Counted from the stretch's first letter, positions 34,984 through 46,136 are shown. The stretch is 64,000 nt of DNA from Dechloromonas aromatica (nom. nud.) (GCA_017848965.1 JAFIHA010000054.1:18445-82444), one strand, 5' to 3'. The notes: a model not told the origin generated them from the sequence alone. Program-made: numbers and translations.

Positions 34984-36057
34984 TCACCGCACCGCAGCCA
35001 TCACCTTGCGCGCCATCTCTTCCAGCGGCCACTGCTCTTCCACTGCACCAATCAGGAAAGCCTCCCGCGGCATGCCGTAGACAACGCAACTCACCTCGTC
35101 CTGGCCGAAGGTCCTGGCCCCGGCCTGACGCATGCGCAGCATGCCCAGAGCACCATCCTTGCCCATGCCGGTGAGGATGACCCCCACCGCCTGCCGGCCA
35201 ACCACTTCGGCGGCGGAATCGAACAGCACATCCACCGACGGGCGATGCCGGTTAACCGGCTCGGCCCCCGACAGCTCGGTCAGCAGATTGCCGCCGCTAC
35301 GCCGGATACGCAGATGGGAATGCCCCGGCGCAATATACACTGTGCCCGCCTCGACCCTTTCGTTGCCTTGCGCCTCAATCACGCGCGGCGCACAAAGACC
35401 GTCCAGACGGCGGGCAAAGGAAGTAGTGAAAGACTCCGGCATGTGTTGCACGATCAGGATCGGCGGACAGTTTTCCGGAATGCCGAGGAGGAACTCCTTG
35501 ATTGCTTCGGTCCCGCCCGTTGACGCACCGAGAAAGATGATCTTTCCGTTGCTGCTCGAATACGGGGAAGCGCCGTTCGTAGCCTTGGCCGCCGTCATCG
35601 CACGAGAGCTCCTGGCAATGCCGGCGCTGGCGGCGGGCGCAGGAGCGCCGCGCAGACGCGCGCTTTTCGCTGTCCGGATCTTTTCTGCCAGTTCTTCCGC
35701 ATAAGCCTCCATCGAATTGGGAAAGTCCGAGCGCGGCTTGCCGATGAAATCGACGGCGCCCAGTTCCAGCGCACGCAGCGTCGTTTCCGATGTCTCGCCG
35801 GTATAAGAGGAAACCATCACCACCGGCATCGGCCGCAAGCGCATCAGGCGTTCGAGGAATGCCAGGCCATCCATGCCCGGCATGTGAACATCGAGGGTCA
35901 ACACATCGGGCGCCAGGGTCTTGATCAACTCGCGCGCGCTCGACGCATCGGGCGCCGCGCCGACCACCTCGAGATCGGCAAAACCGTTGATCATGGTGGT
36001 CAGCAGCGAGCGCATCAACGCCGAGTCGTCCACGATCAGGACACGCGTCTTTTTCAT
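34984..36057 (-). CDS. cheB: Chemoreceptor methylesterase/deamidase CheB
   Basis: This 357-residue protein has an N-terminal receiver (D10/D11, phosphorylated D56 in [14 protein letters not shown]), a linker (about 130-170) rich in Ala and Ser, and a C-terminal methylesterase with triad S179 (GASTGG), H205 (QHMPESF) and D301 ([10 protein letters not shown]). CheB removes methyl groups from receptors when phosphorylated by CheA. It forms an adaptation unit with cheD and cheR just upstream; the gap to cheD is 28 bases. Confidence 0.97.
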   Translation of the reverse strand: MKKTRVLIVDDSALMRSLLTTMINGFADLEVVGAAPDASSARELIKTLAPDVLTLDVHMPGMDGLAFLERLMRLRPMPVVMVSSYTGETSETTLRALELGAVDFIGKPRSDFPNSMEAYAEELAEKIRTAKSARLRGAPAPAASAGIARSSRAMTAAKATNGASPYSSSNGKIIFLGASTGGTEAIKEFLLGIPENCPPILIVQHMPESFTTSFARRLDGLCAPRVIEAQGNERVEAGTVYIAPGHSHLRIRRSGGNLLTELSGAEPVNRHRPSVDVLFDSAAEVVGRQAVGVILTGMGKDGALGMLRMRQAGARTFGQDEVSCVVYGMPREAFLIGAVEEQWPLEEMARKVMAAVR

Positions 36058-36085
36058 TTGCCGCCACCATCGTACTGATCAAACA

Positions 36086-36694
36086 TCAGATAAAAAGCTC
36101 CACATCGCCGCCCATGCTTGCGCCAGACAGTCTCTCCTTGTAATCCCGCTCACGACTGAACAGGGTTTCGTTGTGGACGCGATGCAACTTCTTCACCAAC
36201 ACGCGCCCTGTCTGTGAAAAGTAATATACCTTGCGCGGGTAGGAATCCAGCAAGTCCTTGGCGACGACGGGAATTTTTTCGGTCTTCAGGTAATTGAGCA
36301 CAAATTCCGCGTTGCGCACCCCGACATTGCTGCTCGACAGGCTGGACATCACCGCCCCTCCGCCGAACACCTTGGCCTCCAGGCGACTCTTGCGCGCCCC
36401 CATCTTCAGCAGGTGGTTGATCAGGACTTCCATGGCATACGAGCCGTAGCGCGCCGAAGTGCCGACCGTTTCGGAGCGCCCTCCGTCGTCGGGCAGCATG
36501 AAATGGTTCATGCCGCCAATACCGGCATCAACATCGCGAATGCAGGCGGCGACGCAGGACCCCAGCACGGTGACGAGCAGCATTCCCTGATCCGAGACGA
36601 AGTACTCGCCCGGCAGTATCTTGGCGGCTTCGCTGGAAAAATGCCGGTCGAAATAGCGATTGGCCGCCAGGTTTTCGTTATAAGCGTGATTCAC
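36086..36694 (-). CDS. cheD: Chemoreceptor glutamine deamidase CheD
   Basis: The 202-residue protein has the CheD core: LLVTVLGSCVAACIRD with catalytic C47, then GGMNHFMLPDD with H64, and the conserved KVFGGGAVM and VGVRNAEFVLNYLKTEKI blocks. It deamidates receptor glutamines to glutamates, creating methylation sites. It overlaps cheR by four bases and is followed by cheB. Confidence 0.96.
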   Translation of the reverse strand: MNHAYNENLAANRYFDRHFSSEAAKILPGEYFVSDQGMLLVTVLGSCVAACIRDVDAGIGGMNHFMLPDDGGRSETVGTSARYGSYAMEVLINHLLKMGARKSRLEAKVFGGGAVMSSLSSSNVGVRNAEFVLNYLKTEKIPVVAKDLLDSYPRKVYYFSQTGRVLVKKLHRVHNETLFSRERDYKERLSGASMGGDVELFI

Positions 36695-37605
36695 GCGCGT
36701 CCCTGGCGAGCCCCGGCAAGGACATAAACCGTCTTGCCTTGCGAACGGAAAAGATCGGCGGCGTGCAGGAAGCTCTCGGAATGCCCGGCAAACAGCAGGC
36801 CATCGGGCTGCATCAACGGAGCGAAGCGGGAAAGGATCTGGTACTGCGTCGGCTTATCGAAATAAATCATGACGTTGCGGCAGAACAGGATGTCGAGCGG
36901 CCCCTTCACCGGATAGCTGGCGTCGAGCAGGTTGATGCGCCGGAATTCGATCATCCGCTTCAACTCCGGGCGCACGGCGGCAAAGCCCTCCTGGCCGCCG
37001 GTGCCGCGCAGGAAGAAGCGGCGCAGACGCTCCGGCGACATCTTTTCCAGGCGGTCCATTGCATAGACGCCTTTCTGGGCCGTCGCCAGCACGTTGGTAT
37101 CGAGATCGGAAGCGATGATGCTGACATGCGAAGCATCGGCGCCACAGGTTTCGGCGACTGTCATTGCGATCGAATAGGGTTCCTCGCCAGTCGACGCGGC
37201 GGAGCACCAAATTCTCACCGGTCGCCGGTTGCCGATCTGACGCAGATGTTCGGCGAGGATGGGGAAATGGTGCGGCTCGCGGAAGAAGGAGGTCAGGTTG
37301 GTGGTCAGCGAGTTGACGAAACGCTCCCATTCGTCGCCGCCATGGCGCTCCAGGCTGTCCAGGTACTCGGTGAAGGAATGCTTGTTGAGCGCCCGCAAAC
37401 GGCGTGCCAACCGCGAATAGACCATGTCCTTCTTGACCGGCGACAGGGAAATCCCCGCGTGCTGATAAATCAGTTTGCGCACGCGCTCGAAATCGGCGTC
37501 GGAAAACTGGAATTCGCGCACCCCGGTGTCTTTGGGCAGAACCCGGTTGAGGTCGTTACGCAAGCTACCCAAGGACGGCAGCGGACGCTTTGGCTCTATG
37601 GTCAT
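36691..37605 (-). CDS. cheR: Chemoreceptor methyltransferase CheR
   Basis: The 304-residue protein has the N-terminal helical CheR domain (FERVRKLIYQHAGISLSPVK, SRLARRLRALNKHSFTEYLD) and a SAM-binding domain (RIWCSAASTGEEPYSIAMTV, ILFCRNVMIYFDKPTQYQIL). The frame is open to 37821, but that part is a shadow of the receptor gene; the ATG at 37605 overlaps the receptor stop (37607) closely. CheR methylates receptor glutamates and may dock on the C-terminal pentapeptides of the two adjacent receptors. Confidence 0.96.
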   Translation of the reverse strand: MTIEPKRPLPSLGSLRNDLNRVLPKDTGVREFQFSDADFERVRKLIYQHAGISLSPVKKDMVYSRLARRLRALNKHSFTEYLDSLERHGGDEWERFVNSLTTNLTSFFREPHHFPILAEHLRQIGNRRPVRIWCSAASTGEEPYSIAMTVAETCGADASHVSIIASDLDTNVLATAQKGVYAMDRLEKMSPERLRRFFLRGTGGQEGFAAVRPELKRMIEFRRINLLDASYPVKGPLDILFCRNVMIYFDKPTQYQILSRFAPLMQPDGLLFAGHSESFLHAADLFRSQGKTVYVLAGARQGRA

Positions 37606-37606
37606 G

Positions 37607-40420
37607 TCAGAACTCTTCCCATTCGTCGTCCAGACTGAGCGCCGGCGACGGATTTTTCGACCGCCCCCCCGGCTTGCGTGTCGGCGAAGCCAGGGCCAAG
37701 GGTTTCGATGCCGGCACCGCCCCCTCGGCCAGCTTGAACACGGCAACCCCGCGCGCCATCGATTCCGCCTGCTCTTCCAGGCTCTCGGCGGCGGCGGCCG
37801 CCTGTTCGACGAGGGCGGCATTCTGCTGCGTCACCTCGTCCATCTGGCTGATCGCCAGGCTGACCTGCTCGATCCCGGCGCTCTGCTCGCGGCTGGCTTC
37901 GGCAATGTCGGTGACGATCCGCGCCACGCGCTTGATGCTGCTCATGATCTCGGTCATCGTCGCCCCGGCCTGGTCGACCAGCTTGCTGCCCGCTTCGACC
38001 CGTTCGACCGAATCGGAAATCAGACTCTTGATTTCCTTGGCGGCGGCAGCACTGCGCTGGGCGAGGCTGCGCACTTCGGTGGCGACGACAGCGAAGCCCC
38101 GACCCTGTTCGCCGGCCCGCGCTGCTTCGACGGCGGCGTTGAGGGCCAGGATGTTGGTCTGGAAGGCAATGCCGTCGATCACCCCGATGATGTCGGCGAT
38201 CCGCGCGCTGGCCTGATTGATCGAGCCCATGGTCTCGACCACCTTGCCGACCACTTCGCCACCCTGCTCGGCGATGCGCTGGGCGTTGCCGGCCAGTTCA
38301 TTGGCCTGGCGGGCGTTGCTGGCGTTCTGCTTGACCGTGGCGGTCAACTCTTCCATGCTCGAGGCGGTTTCCTCGAGACTGCTCGCCTGCTCTTCGGTCC
38401 GCACCGAAAGATCCTGATTGCCGGAGGCAATCTCCTTCGACGCGACATTGATCGTTTCCGCGGAATACTGGATGCCACCAACCAGTTCGCGCAAGCGCAT
38501 GACGGTCTGGTTGGCGTCATTCTTCAACTGGCCGAAGGTCCCCTGATAATCGGCTTCGACCGTGTGCATCAGGTCGCCGGCGGCGATCCGCGACAACAGC
38601 CCGGCGATCTCGCCGACCGCCGAACCGGTGGTTTCCAGCAAGCGGTTGATGCCACGCCCCAGCTCGCGGTAGAAGCCTTCCAGGGCGTCGGCGTCGAGCC
38701 TGGCTTCCAGATTGCCGGCGGCGGCGTGCTCGATCAAGTCGGCGACCAGTCGCTGGGCGTTGATCTCGGCGGTGCGGTCTAGCCATTCACCAACGGTACC
38801 CAGACGCTCGCCCCGCTCATTGACGATGGGATTGGTGACGACGTTGAAAATCCGCCCGCCGATTTCCATTTCGGTATTGCGCGTGCTCTGCAGTTCGCGC
38901 AGACCGCGCAGTGCCGCCTGCGGATCGGCATAGAAATCGCCGATGCTGCTGCCGATGAAACGATCGACCGAGAAGTTGGGCTGCCGCTCGCGCAGCGCCG
39001 GCTCGATCCGCCGCAGCGTGCGCTGCAGGCCCTTGTTGGCGTAGATCACCGTGCCGTCATCGTCGGCGATGCGCAGGTTGGCATTGACGCAATCGAGGGC
39101 AATGCGGATGCGCAGGTTGTCGTTGGCCAACTGCTGCGCCTCGGCGACGCTGAAGCCCTGCTGGATCTGCATCGACATCAGCCCCTGCAGCACCTTGCCC
39201 ATTTCGTCGTCGCGCGAAACATCGACGTTACTGGTGTAATTGCCGTTCGCCAGTTCGCGGAAGGCGGCGATGACTTCGCCGATCGGCCGGGTGATCGAGC
39301 GGGTGATCGCCACCGCGATCCACAGGCCAAGGGCTAGCGCCAGGACGGTCAGGCCAATGCTCCAGGCCAGCGTCGCCGCGTACAGCGCCTGACTGTGAGC
39401 GACCAGCGCCCGGGCGCCTTCCTCGCGAGCCTGGAACAATGCATCCGCCTTGGCGGCGGCCTTGGTATAGGCAGGATTGATCTTGTTGAGCAGGATCAGG
39501 TTGGCATCGTCAAAACGCCCCTCGAGCAAGGCGGCCTTCGCCGGCAGCAGGCCCTCCTGCACGAAACGCTCGCGCGCCTGCTGGAACTCGGCAGCCAGTT
39601 CCTGTTGGGCGCCGGCTTCGACATGCTGCTGATAAATTTCCCACTGTCGGCTGATTTCGGTGATGTTGGCATCGATCTGCCGCAGGTGGAACTGGATGTC
39701 GTGATCGTGCAGGCTGGCGTAGCCCCCTTCCGGGTTGTGCTGCAGGCTCAGCATGATCTGGCTGCGGTTTTCCGCCATCAGGCGGCCGATCACCGCCAGC
39801 GACTGGATCGGCAGGACGCCGTCGTCGTTGATGCGCACCGCGCTGTCGTAATTGCGCCCGGCGCCCCAGGCACCGATCCCGGCAACCAGGGCGGTCGCCA
39901 GCAGCAAGGTGGCAAAGCCGGCAAACAGCTTCTGCCGCAACGACCAGCCAGCAAACCAGCCTGGGCCGCCATTGACCACGACGCCATGGCGAATCCGCAG
40001 GCCGCCGGCGCGCCGTTCGCGGAACAGGCGATAGGCGCTTTCTGCCGCGTTCACCTGTTCGCGCGTCGGCCGCCGTCGTACCGACAGGTAACCGACCAGC
40101 CGATCGTTCTCCCACAACGGCGTGACGGTCGCCTGGACCCAATAGAAATCGCCGTTCTTGCAGCGGTTCTTGACCATGCCGGTCCACGGCCGGCCGGCCT
40201 GCAGATCGTGCCAGAGATCGGCAAAAGCCTCGACCGGCATGTCGGGATGGCGAACGATGTTATGCGGCTGGCCGAGCAGTTCCGACTCGGCAAAACCGCT
40301 GATATCGATGAATGCCTTGTTGACGTAGGTGATCAGTCCCTTCGGATCGGTCCGGGAGACGATCAGGGTATCGGCGCCCAGGAGCACCTCGTTGGCGGTG
40401 ACAGGTTGGTTGTTGCGCAT
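37607..40420 (-). CDS. Aer-like methyl-accepting chemoreceptor with two PAS domains
   Basis: This 937-residue receptor has an N-terminal PAS domain (about 15-125) closely matching the Aer energy sensor ([37 protein letters not shown]), so FAD binding is likely. A membrane helix lies at about 165-187, a periplasmic helical region follows to about 355, then a second membrane helix and HAMP, a second PAS-like domain (about 440-560), and the signalling domain with [20 protein letters not shown]. It ends DDEWEEF, a CheR/CheB-docking type pentapeptide. Neighbouring cheR-cheD-cheB and a cbb3 oxidase in the same region make a redox or oxygen-taxis role plausible. Confidence 0.93.
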   Translation of the reverse strand: MRNNQPVTANEVLLGADTLIVSRTDPKGLITYVNKAFIDISGFAESELLGQPHNIVRHPDMPVEAFADLWHDLQAGRPWTGMVKNRCKNGDFYWVQATVTPLWENDRLVGYLSVRRRPTREQVNAAESAYRLFRERRAGGLRIRHGVVVNGGPGWFAGWSLRQKLFAGFATLLLATALVAGIGAWGAGRNYDSAVRINDDGVLPIQSLAVIGRLMAENRSQIMLSLQHNPEGGYASLHDHDIQFHLRQIDANITEISRQWEIYQQHVEAGAQQELAAEFQQARERFVQEGLLPAKAALLEGRFDDANLILLNKINPAYTKAAAKADALFQAREEGARALVAHSQALYAATLAWSIGLTVLALALGLWIAVAITRSITRPIGEVIAAFRELANGNYTSNVDVSRDDEMGKVLQGLMSMQIQQGFSVAEAQQLANDNLRIRIALDCVNANLRIADDDGTVIYANKGLQRTLRRIEPALRERQPNFSVDRFIGSSIGDFYADPQAALRGLRELQSTRNTEMEIGGRIFNVVTNPIVNERGERLGTVGEWLDRTAEINAQRLVADLIEHAAAGNLEARLDADALEGFYRELGRGINRLLETTGSAVGEIAGLLSRIAAGDLMHTVEADYQGTFGQLKNDANQTVMRLRELVGGIQYSAETINVASKEIASGNQDLSVRTEEQASSLEETASSMEELTATVKQNASNARQANELAGNAQRIAEQGGEVVGKVVETMGSINQASARIADIIGVIDGIAFQTNILALNAAVEAARAGEQGRGFAVVATEVRSLAQRSAAAAKEIKSLISDSVERVEAGSKLVDQAGATMTEIMSSIKRVARIVTDIAEASREQSAGIEQVSLAISQMDEVTQQNAALVEQAAAAAESLEEQAESMARGVAVFKLAEGAVPASKPLALASPTRKPGGRSKNPSPALSLDDEWEEF

Positions 40421-40444
40421 GAATCTGCCTTTCCTGGGGAATGA

Positions 40445-42838
40445 TTAGAACTCGGCCCAGTCGTCAGCCTGGCCGGAGGGCACGGAGACATTGGCGGCGA
40501 GCATTTTTTTGGAAAAATCAGCGGTCAGCGCCGCCGCGTGTTGTTTTTTTTCGCCCGGCAAGCGCAGCCCTGACTGACGCGCTGCCACCGTGTTTGCTGG
40601 TGCCAGCCCGAGTGCTGGAACCACCTCGGCCCCCAAATGGAAGGCCGCCACCGCCAGCGCCAGTCGCTGCGCCTGACCGCGCAGGCTTTCGGCGGCGGCG
40701 GCGGCTTCCTCGACCAATGCGGCATTTTGTTGGGTTACTTCGTCCATCTGGTTGATCGCGCGTCCCACCTGCTCGATGCCGGAGCTCTGCTCACGGCTGG
40801 CTTCGGAGATTTCCGCCATGAGCCGCGCCACGCCCTGAATGCTGGAAACAATCTCGGTCATCGTCGCACCGGCCTGATCGACCAGCCGGTTGCCGGCATT
40901 GACCTTGCTGACCGAATCGGCGATCAGCGCCTTGATCTCCTTGGCTGCGGCGGCACTGCGCTGCGCCAGGCTACGCACCTCGGTCGCCACCACCGCGAAG
41001 CCCCGGCCCTGCTCGCCCGCCCGCGCCGCCTCGACCGCGGCATTGAGGGCGAGGATATTGGTCTGGAAGGCGATCCCGTCAATCACCCCGATGATGTCGG
41101 CGATCCGGGCACTCGCCTTCTGGATGGCGCTCATCGTCACCACAACCTGGTCGACGACGTTGCCCCCCTGTTCGGCGACGCGCTGCGCTTCGCCCGCCAG
41201 GTCGTTGGCGCGCCGCGCGTTGTCGGCATTTTGATGCACGGTGCCGGTCAACTCTTCCATGCTCGACGCCGTCTCTTCCAGACTTGACGCCTGCTGTTCG
41301 GTGCGACCGGAGAGATCCTGGTTGCCCTGGGCGATCTCGCGGGCCGCGGTGTTGATCGAGTCGGTGGCTTCCTTGATCGAGAGGACGATTTCGCAGAGAC
41401 GATCGACGGTGCTGTTGGCGTCGTCGCGCACCTTGCCGAGCAGCCCCTGGTAAGGCGTCTCGATCTTTTCGGTGAGATCGCCCTTGGCCAGGCGGGCGAG
41501 CATGCAGCCGACTTCCTCCAGCGCCTGGCCGTTGGCATCGAGCAGGCTATTGACGCCTTCGGCCAGCTTCAGGAAGAAACCGTGCTTGTTGCTGCTGGCG
41601 ATACGCCGCGAGAAATCACCGGCTGCCGCCGCGTCGATGATGCCACTGACCTCCTGCTCGATCGCCACTTCCCCGGTCCGGTCCTGCCATTCGATCACCG
41701 TGCCGAGACGAGCGCCCTCCCCGCCAATCACCGGCGTCACCACCAGGGCGAAGGTCCGGTTGGCGATCCGGATCACGCTGCGCTGCGGTTCGACGAGCGC
41801 GCCGAGCTGCTCGCCGGCGAGCGCTGGGTTCAGCTCGCGAACGGAGAAATCCGCACTGCGGATCGCCGCCGCACGAAACTCGGGCAACTGTTGCTGGATG
41901 TCGGCCTCCGCCTCGCGCATCATGCCGAACAAGGCGTCGTTGCCATAGATGATCCGCCCGTCGGGACCGAGCAACATGACGCAGTTGGAACCGACATCGA
42001 GTGCCACCTTGATGCGCAGTGCCTCTGCGGCGATCCGCCGCTCGCTGGCGCTGCGCTCCTTGAGGTCGGCCTGCATCCGCGCCAGGGTCCGCAACAGGTG
42101 CGCCGGTTCGTCGTCACCGCCCGGTTCGATGCGGTTGTCGAAGTTGCCGGCGGCTACCGACTCCGCCACGTCGACGGCTGCCGACAGCGGGTTGGTGATG
42201 CCCCGAGTCACCCAGATACCAGAAGGAATCATCACCACCACCGCCAGGACGATCAAGCCGAACAGCAGGTTCTGCACCGTCGAGCGGATGGTCGCGATTT
42301 CTTCGAGCGCACTCGAGGTTTCCGCCTTTTGCGCCAGATTCAGGGTGTCAATGGCTTCCTGCCAGGCCCGGAGACGCGGCCCCAGGTGATTTTCGAAATG
42401 ACTTTCCAGCACCGGCCGATTCCCCTCGGCGAGCAGCGCAAACAACTGCTTGAGCGAAACTGCCGCGTCTTCGCGCAAGGCCGGCAAACGTTCCATCACA
42501 TCGCGGGCAGCCGGCGGCAGATTGGCGCCGAGCTGCTTCTCGAGCAGTTGCAATTGGGCGAGGCTATCGGTTACGCCTTGCGCCGCTTCGCGCTGGCGGA
42601 GCAGCTCTTCGAACAACAGGGCATTGCGCGCATGCAGGCCGAGGCTGTCCACATCGCGGCGCATGGCGCTGGCAAGCTCCATGCCCTGCGCATTATCGAC
42701 CGCGATCGTCTGCACCTTCTCGCCGATCATCCCCAGGCTGATCAGGGCGACGACGACGAAAGCGATCATCAGCGACAAGGCTCCAACCGTTGTCGCGATC
42801 AAGCGGCTGCCAATCCTGAAATTGCGCATGTTCAACAT
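40445..42838 (-). CDS. Methyl-accepting chemoreceptor with helical periplasmic sensor and PAS-like domain
   Basis: The 797-residue product starts at the ATG at 42838, preceded by GGGGGA; an upstream ATG at 42874 overlaps cheW and has no such site. Two membrane helices ([20 protein letters not shown] near 12-35 and [20 protein letters not shown] near 188-210) flank a helical periplasmic domain. HAMP, a PAS-like segment (about 270-390) and a signalling domain nearly identical to its neighbour's follow. It ends DDWAEF, again a CheR-docking pentapeptide. The ligand is unknown. Confidence 0.93.
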   Translation of the reverse strand: MLNMRNFRIGSRLIATTVGALSLMIAFVVVALISLGMIGEKVQTIAVDNAQGMELASAMRRDVDSLGLHARNALLFEELLRQREAAQGVTDSLAQLQLLEKQLGANLPPAARDVMERLPALREDAAVSLKQLFALLAEGNRPVLESHFENHLGPRLRAWQEAIDTLNLAQKAETSSALEEIATIRSTVQNLLFGLIVLAVVVMIPSGIWVTRGITNPLSAAVDVAESVAAGNFDNRIEPGGDDEPAHLLRTLARMQADLKERSASERRIAAEALRIKVALDVGSNCVMLLGPDGRIIYGNDALFGMMREAEADIQQQLPEFRAAAIRSADFSVRELNPALAGEQLGALVEPQRSVIRIANRTFALVVTPVIGGEGARLGTVIEWQDRTGEVAIEQEVSGIIDAAAAGDFSRRIASSNKHGFFLKLAEGVNSLLDANGQALEEVGCMLARLAKGDLTEKIETPYQGLLGKVRDDANSTVDRLCEIVLSIKEATDSINTAAREIAQGNQDLSGRTEQQASSLEETASSMEELTGTVHQNADNARRANDLAGEAQRVAEQGGNVVDQVVVTMSAIQKASARIADIIGVIDGIAFQTNILALNAAVEAARAGEQGRGFAVVATEVRSLAQRSAAAAKEIKALIADSVSKVNAGNRLVDQAGATMTEIVSSIQGVARLMAEISEASREQSSGIEQVGRAINQMDEVTQQNAALVEEAAAAAESLRGQAQRLALAVAAFHLGAEVVPALGLAPANTVAARQSGLRLPGEKKQHAAALTADFSKKMLAANVSVPSGQADDWAEF

Positions 42839-42866
42839 AGCGTCCCCCTGCTCCCTTAGTTGCGGT

Positions 42867-43367
42867 TCATTCAACTGCGGCTTCGACCAGTTCCATATCC
42901 GCGCTGCTCATCAGCCTTTCGATGTCGGTAACGATCAGCATCCGCTGCTCGACACTGGCCAGACCAAGGATGTAACGGGTGTCGAACGAGCCGGAGAAAT
43001 CCGGCGCCGGCCGGATCTGCGACGACGTCAACGACAGCACGTCGGAGACGCTGTCGACGACGACACCGATCACCCGACGGGCGATATTGAGGATGACGAC
43101 GACAGTAAATGGGGTGTATTCGATCTTGCCGAGATTGAACTTGATGCGCAGATCGACAATGGGAACGATGGTCCCGCGCAGATTGACCACCCCCTTGATG
43201 AAGGGTGGCGCATTGGCGATCAGGGTCGGCGTCTCGTAGCTGCGGATTTCCTGAACCTTCAGGATGTCGATCGCGTACTCCTCGCAACCCAGGGTAAAGG
43301 TCAGGAACTCGCTGGCCACCGAGTCATCCTCCGCCAGCGCGCCTGCCTGCTGCTTGGTGATTTCCAT
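42867..43367 (-). CDS. cheW: Chemotaxis coupling protein CheW
   Basis: The 166-residue single CheW domain contains [40 protein letters not shown] and [20 protein letters not shown]. It bridges receptors and CheA in the array. The start is the second of two adjacent ATGs (43370 and 43367); GAGGAG lies at proper distance only from the latter, which overlaps the cheA stop. It precedes the two receptor genes. Confidence 0.97.
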   Translation of the reverse strand: MEITKQQAGALAEDDSVASEFLTFTLGCEEYAIDILKVQEIRSYETPTLIANAPPFIKGVVNLRGTIVPIVDLRIKFNLGKIEYTPFTVVVILNIARRVIGVVVDSVSDVLSLTSSQIRPAPDFSGSFDTRYILGLASVEQRMLIVTDIERLMSSADMELVEAAVE

Positions 43368-45604
43368 CATTCGCTCCTCAACGGCCCTGCGTCGGCCTTG
43401 TGCAGATGATTCCTGGCCATTGTCGCAATGGCCGAGACATCCAGGATCAATGCAACATGACCATCGCCCATGATGGTCGCGCCGGAGATGCCCGGCACTT
43501 TCCGGTAATTCGCTTCGAGACTCTTGATCACCACCTGGTGCTGCCCGAGCAGGGCATCGACGAACAGGGCAACGCGGATTCCGTCGGCATCGAGCACCAC
43601 CATGATGCCCTGGGTGAAGTCGTTCCACACCGACTGCAGCTTGAACATTTCGTGCAGGACGAGAACCGGCAGATATTCGCCGCGTACCTGCACCACCCGC
43701 GCCTGATTCGACAGGGTACGGATTTCACCGGGCGTCGGCTGCAGCGATTCGAGCACGTAGGACAAAGGCAGGATGTAGATCTGGTCGCCGACGGCAACCG
43801 ACATGCCGTCGAGGATCGCCAGCGTCAGCGGCAGACGCACCGTCATCCGGGTGCCGATGCCGGCCATCGAGTCGATTTCCACCCGCCCCCCCATCGACTG
43901 GATGTTGCGGCGGACGACATCCATGCCGACGCCGCGGCCGGAAACGTCGGTGACCTGCTCGGCGGTCGAAAAGCCGGCTTCGAAGATCAGGTTGAAGACT
44001 TCCTGGTCGCTCATCTGATCGGAAACAGGCAGGCCGCGTTCGCGTGCCTTGGCGAGAATCTTGTCGCGCGGCAGGCCGGCGCCATCGTCGCCGACTTCGA
44101 TGACGATGTTGCCGCCCTGATGGTAAGCCTTCAGGGTGATCGTCCCGACCGGGCTCTTGCCCGCCGCAATCCGCCGCTCCGGCGATTCGATGCCGTGGTC
44201 CAGACTGTTGCGGATCAGGTGAGTCAGCGGATCGGCGATGCGCTCGATCAAGCCCTTGTCGAGTTCGGTCGTTTCACCCATCGTCTTCAGCTCGACCTGC
44301 TTGCCGAGCTTCGCCGACAGATCGCGGATCACCCGCGGGAAGCGGGAGAAAACGAAGGAGATCGGCAGCATCCGGATCGACATCACCGCTTCCTGCAGAT
44401 CCCGGGTGTTGCGTTCCAGTTGAGCCAGCCCGGTCACCAAGCGCTCCGGCGCGGCGTCGAGCATCTGCGACGAGGTCTGCAGCAGCATGGCCTGGGTGAT
44501 CACCAGCTCGCCGACCAGATTGATCAACTGGTCGACCTTCTCGACGCTGACGCGGATCGAGGAATCGTTCGCCGCGTTGGCCGGTGGCGCCTTCTGGCGC
44601 GCCTCTCCGTTCGCGGCCGACGGCAAGGACTTCGTCCCGACCGCCGCCTCGCTGGCGGGTATCTCAGCAACAACCGACGGCGTAGAAAGTGGCGTAAAGA
44701 ACCCGAAGCCATCGCCGCCCTCGGCCACCGGGGGTGCCTCGACAACTGCCGGCAAGGGCTCGAAGAACCCGTAGCCGGGGTCCTCTTCCGCCGGCTTCTG
44801 GACCGGCAAGGGCTCGAAGAAGCCATAGGCCTCGACCGGCGGCGCGCCGGGTGCATCGGCAAAGATGCCGAAATCGGCGTCATCGGCGGCTGCTGGCTCG
44901 GCTTCCCCGACATACCACGCACCACTTTCCGCGACGAAGTCGACCTGATCGGCAAAACTGTCCCGGGCCGCCGCCGTCGTCAGCCGCAACAACCATTGGC
45001 CGATACTGCCTTCCGGTAGTGGCCGCTGGACGATCTCCAGTTCGCCGAGCTTGCGCAACTCGTCGAGGAGATTGCCCAGGCCTACGCCGCTGACGGCCTG
45101 AGCAGTCGGCACGAAGCCGATTTCGTAACAGGTCCGGGTTGCCATGGACGCAGCAATATCCGTCACCACCGGCGCCGGTTCAGGTATCGCAGCGACGACG
45201 GCCGGCACCGCCTTGCTGCCATCGGAAAGCTGACGCAAACGCTGGCACAGCGCATCCACGGCGGCCTGATCGACACTGCCCCGCCCCTGATGGGCATCCA
45301 GCATGCTGTGCAAGACATCGCCAGCTTGCAGGCAGGCATCGACCATCTCGGGACGCAAGGCCAAATCCCCTTTGCGGATGCGATCCAGGAGGTTTTCCAG
45401 AATATGCGTGGTTTCCGCGAGGTCGGAAAAACCGAAGGTACCGGCGCTGCCCTTGATCGAGTGAGCTGCCCGGAAAATCGCGTTCAGTTGCTCGGCGTCC
45501 GGATGCGCAACATCCAGTGCCAGCAACAGAGACTCCATTGCAGCCAGATGCTCTTCGGACTCTTCGAAAAACACCTGGTAAAACTGACTCATGTCGATAG
45601 ACAT
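43367..45604 (-). CDS. cheA: Chemotaxis histidine kinase CheA (with cheW and receptors)
   Basis: This 745-residue protein has an Hpt domain with H48 (RAAHSIKGSAGTFGF), a small alpha/beta domain resembling a CheY-binding P2 (about 158-235), and an acidic Pro-rich linker carrying three copies of a GFFxPLP motif (260-307). Dimerisation and HATPase parts (HLIRNSLDHGIE, GDDGAGLPRDKI, GRGVGMDVVRRN) and a C-terminal CheW-like domain follow. It is longer than the CheA at 29377-31266 mainly because of the P2 and linker. It is cotranscribed with the upstream cheY and coupled to cheW. Confidence 0.96.
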   Translation of the reverse strand: MSIDMSQFYQVFFEESEEHLAAMESLLLALDVAHPDAEQLNAIFRAAHSIKGSAGTFGFSDLAETTHILENLLDRIRKGDLALRPEMVDACLQAGDVLHSMLDAHQGRGSVDQAAVDALCQRLRQLSDGSKAVPAVVAAIPEPAPVVTDIAASMATRTCYEIGFVPTAQAVSGVGLGNLLDELRKLGELEIVQRPLPEGSIGQWLLRLTTAAARDSFADQVDFVAESGAWYVGEAEPAAADDADFGIFADAPGAPPVEAYGFFEPLPVQKPAEEDPGYGFFEPLPAVVEAPPVAEGGDGFGFFTPLSTPSVVAEIPASEAAVGTKSLPSAANGEARQKAPPANAANDSSIRVSVEKVDQLINLVGELVITQAMLLQTSSQMLDAAPERLVTGLAQLERNTRDLQEAVMSIRMLPISFVFSRFPRVIRDLSAKLGKQVELKTMGETTELDKGLIERIADPLTHLIRNSLDHGIESPERRIAAGKSPVGTITLKAYHQGGNIVIEVGDDGAGLPRDKILAKARERGLPVSDQMSDQEVFNLIFEAGFSTAEQVTDVSGRGVGMDVVRRNIQSMGGRVEIDSMAGIGTRMTVRLPLTLAILDGMSVAVGDQIYILPLSYVLESLQPTPGEIRTLSNQARVVQVRGEYLPVLVLHEMFKLQSVWNDFTQGIMVVLDADGIRVALFVDALLGQHQVVIKSLEANYRKVPGISGATIMGDGHVALILDVSAIATMARNHLHKADAGPLRSE
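44684..44827 (-). repeat. Triple GFFxPLP motif repeat in the CheA linker
   Basis: The CheA product contains YGFFEPLP at 260-267, YGFFEPLP at 278-285 and FGFFTPLS at 300-307, each followed by a Pro/Val/Glu-rich spacer. The DNA of the first two copies is nearly identical, indicating recent duplication. Regular spacing (18 and 22 residues) suggests a linear docking motif. Confidence 0.85.
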
Positions 45605-45686
45605 GCTTCCTCCTCAAACGCGCGGATGGCGGCGCCGGCTGCGACAATCGCCCCGAGCGAGAAGATTTCAGGCGGACACGGGAGAC

Positions 45687-46052
45687 TCAGCCGATGACTT
45701 TGCGCACGACTTCGATCAACTTCTGGGGATCGAAGGGTTTGACCAGCCAGCCGGTTGCGCCGGCAGCGCGACCTTGGGACTTCATCGCGTCGGAAGATTC
45801 GGTCGTCAGCATCAGGATTGGCGTCGTGGCATATTGCGGCATCGCCCGAAGGTTGCGGATCAGGTTCAAGCCATCCATGCGCGGCATGTTCTGATCGGTC
45901 AGCACCAGATTGATGCTGCGCGACTTGGCCTTGTCCAGACCATCCTGACCGTCCACCGCCTCGACCACCTCGTATCCGGCACTCTTCAATGTAAACGAGA
46001 CCATCTGGCGGATGGATGCAGAATCATCAACTGCAAGAATGGTTTTGGCCAT
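45687..46052 (-). CDS. Single-domain response regulator, CheY-like
   Basis: The 121-residue receiver has VDDSASIRQMVSFTLKSAGY, phosphorylated D53 (LVLTDQNMPRMDGL) and a conserved Lys (WLVKPFDPQKL). The TTG at 46070 would add six residues, but GAGG five bases before the ATG at 46052 supports the shorter form. It resembles the PilG/TcfCheY-like receivers that sit next to cheA, rather than classical CheY. It may be a phosphate sink or alternate output for the CheA at 43367-45604. Confidence 0.93.
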   Translation of the reverse strand: MAKTILAVDDSASIRQMVSFTLKSAGYEVVEAVDGQDGLDKAKSRSINLVLTDQNMPRMDGLNLIRNLRAMPQYATTPILMLTTESSDAMKSQGRAAGATGWLVKPFDPQKLIEVVRKVIG

Positions 46053-46136
46053 TTTTTCCTCTAGTTTCAATCACACATTAGCCGCCGCTGACGCCACTCC
46101 CCAAGCATCAGCGACCAATACGCCTGTTTCCGGCAA

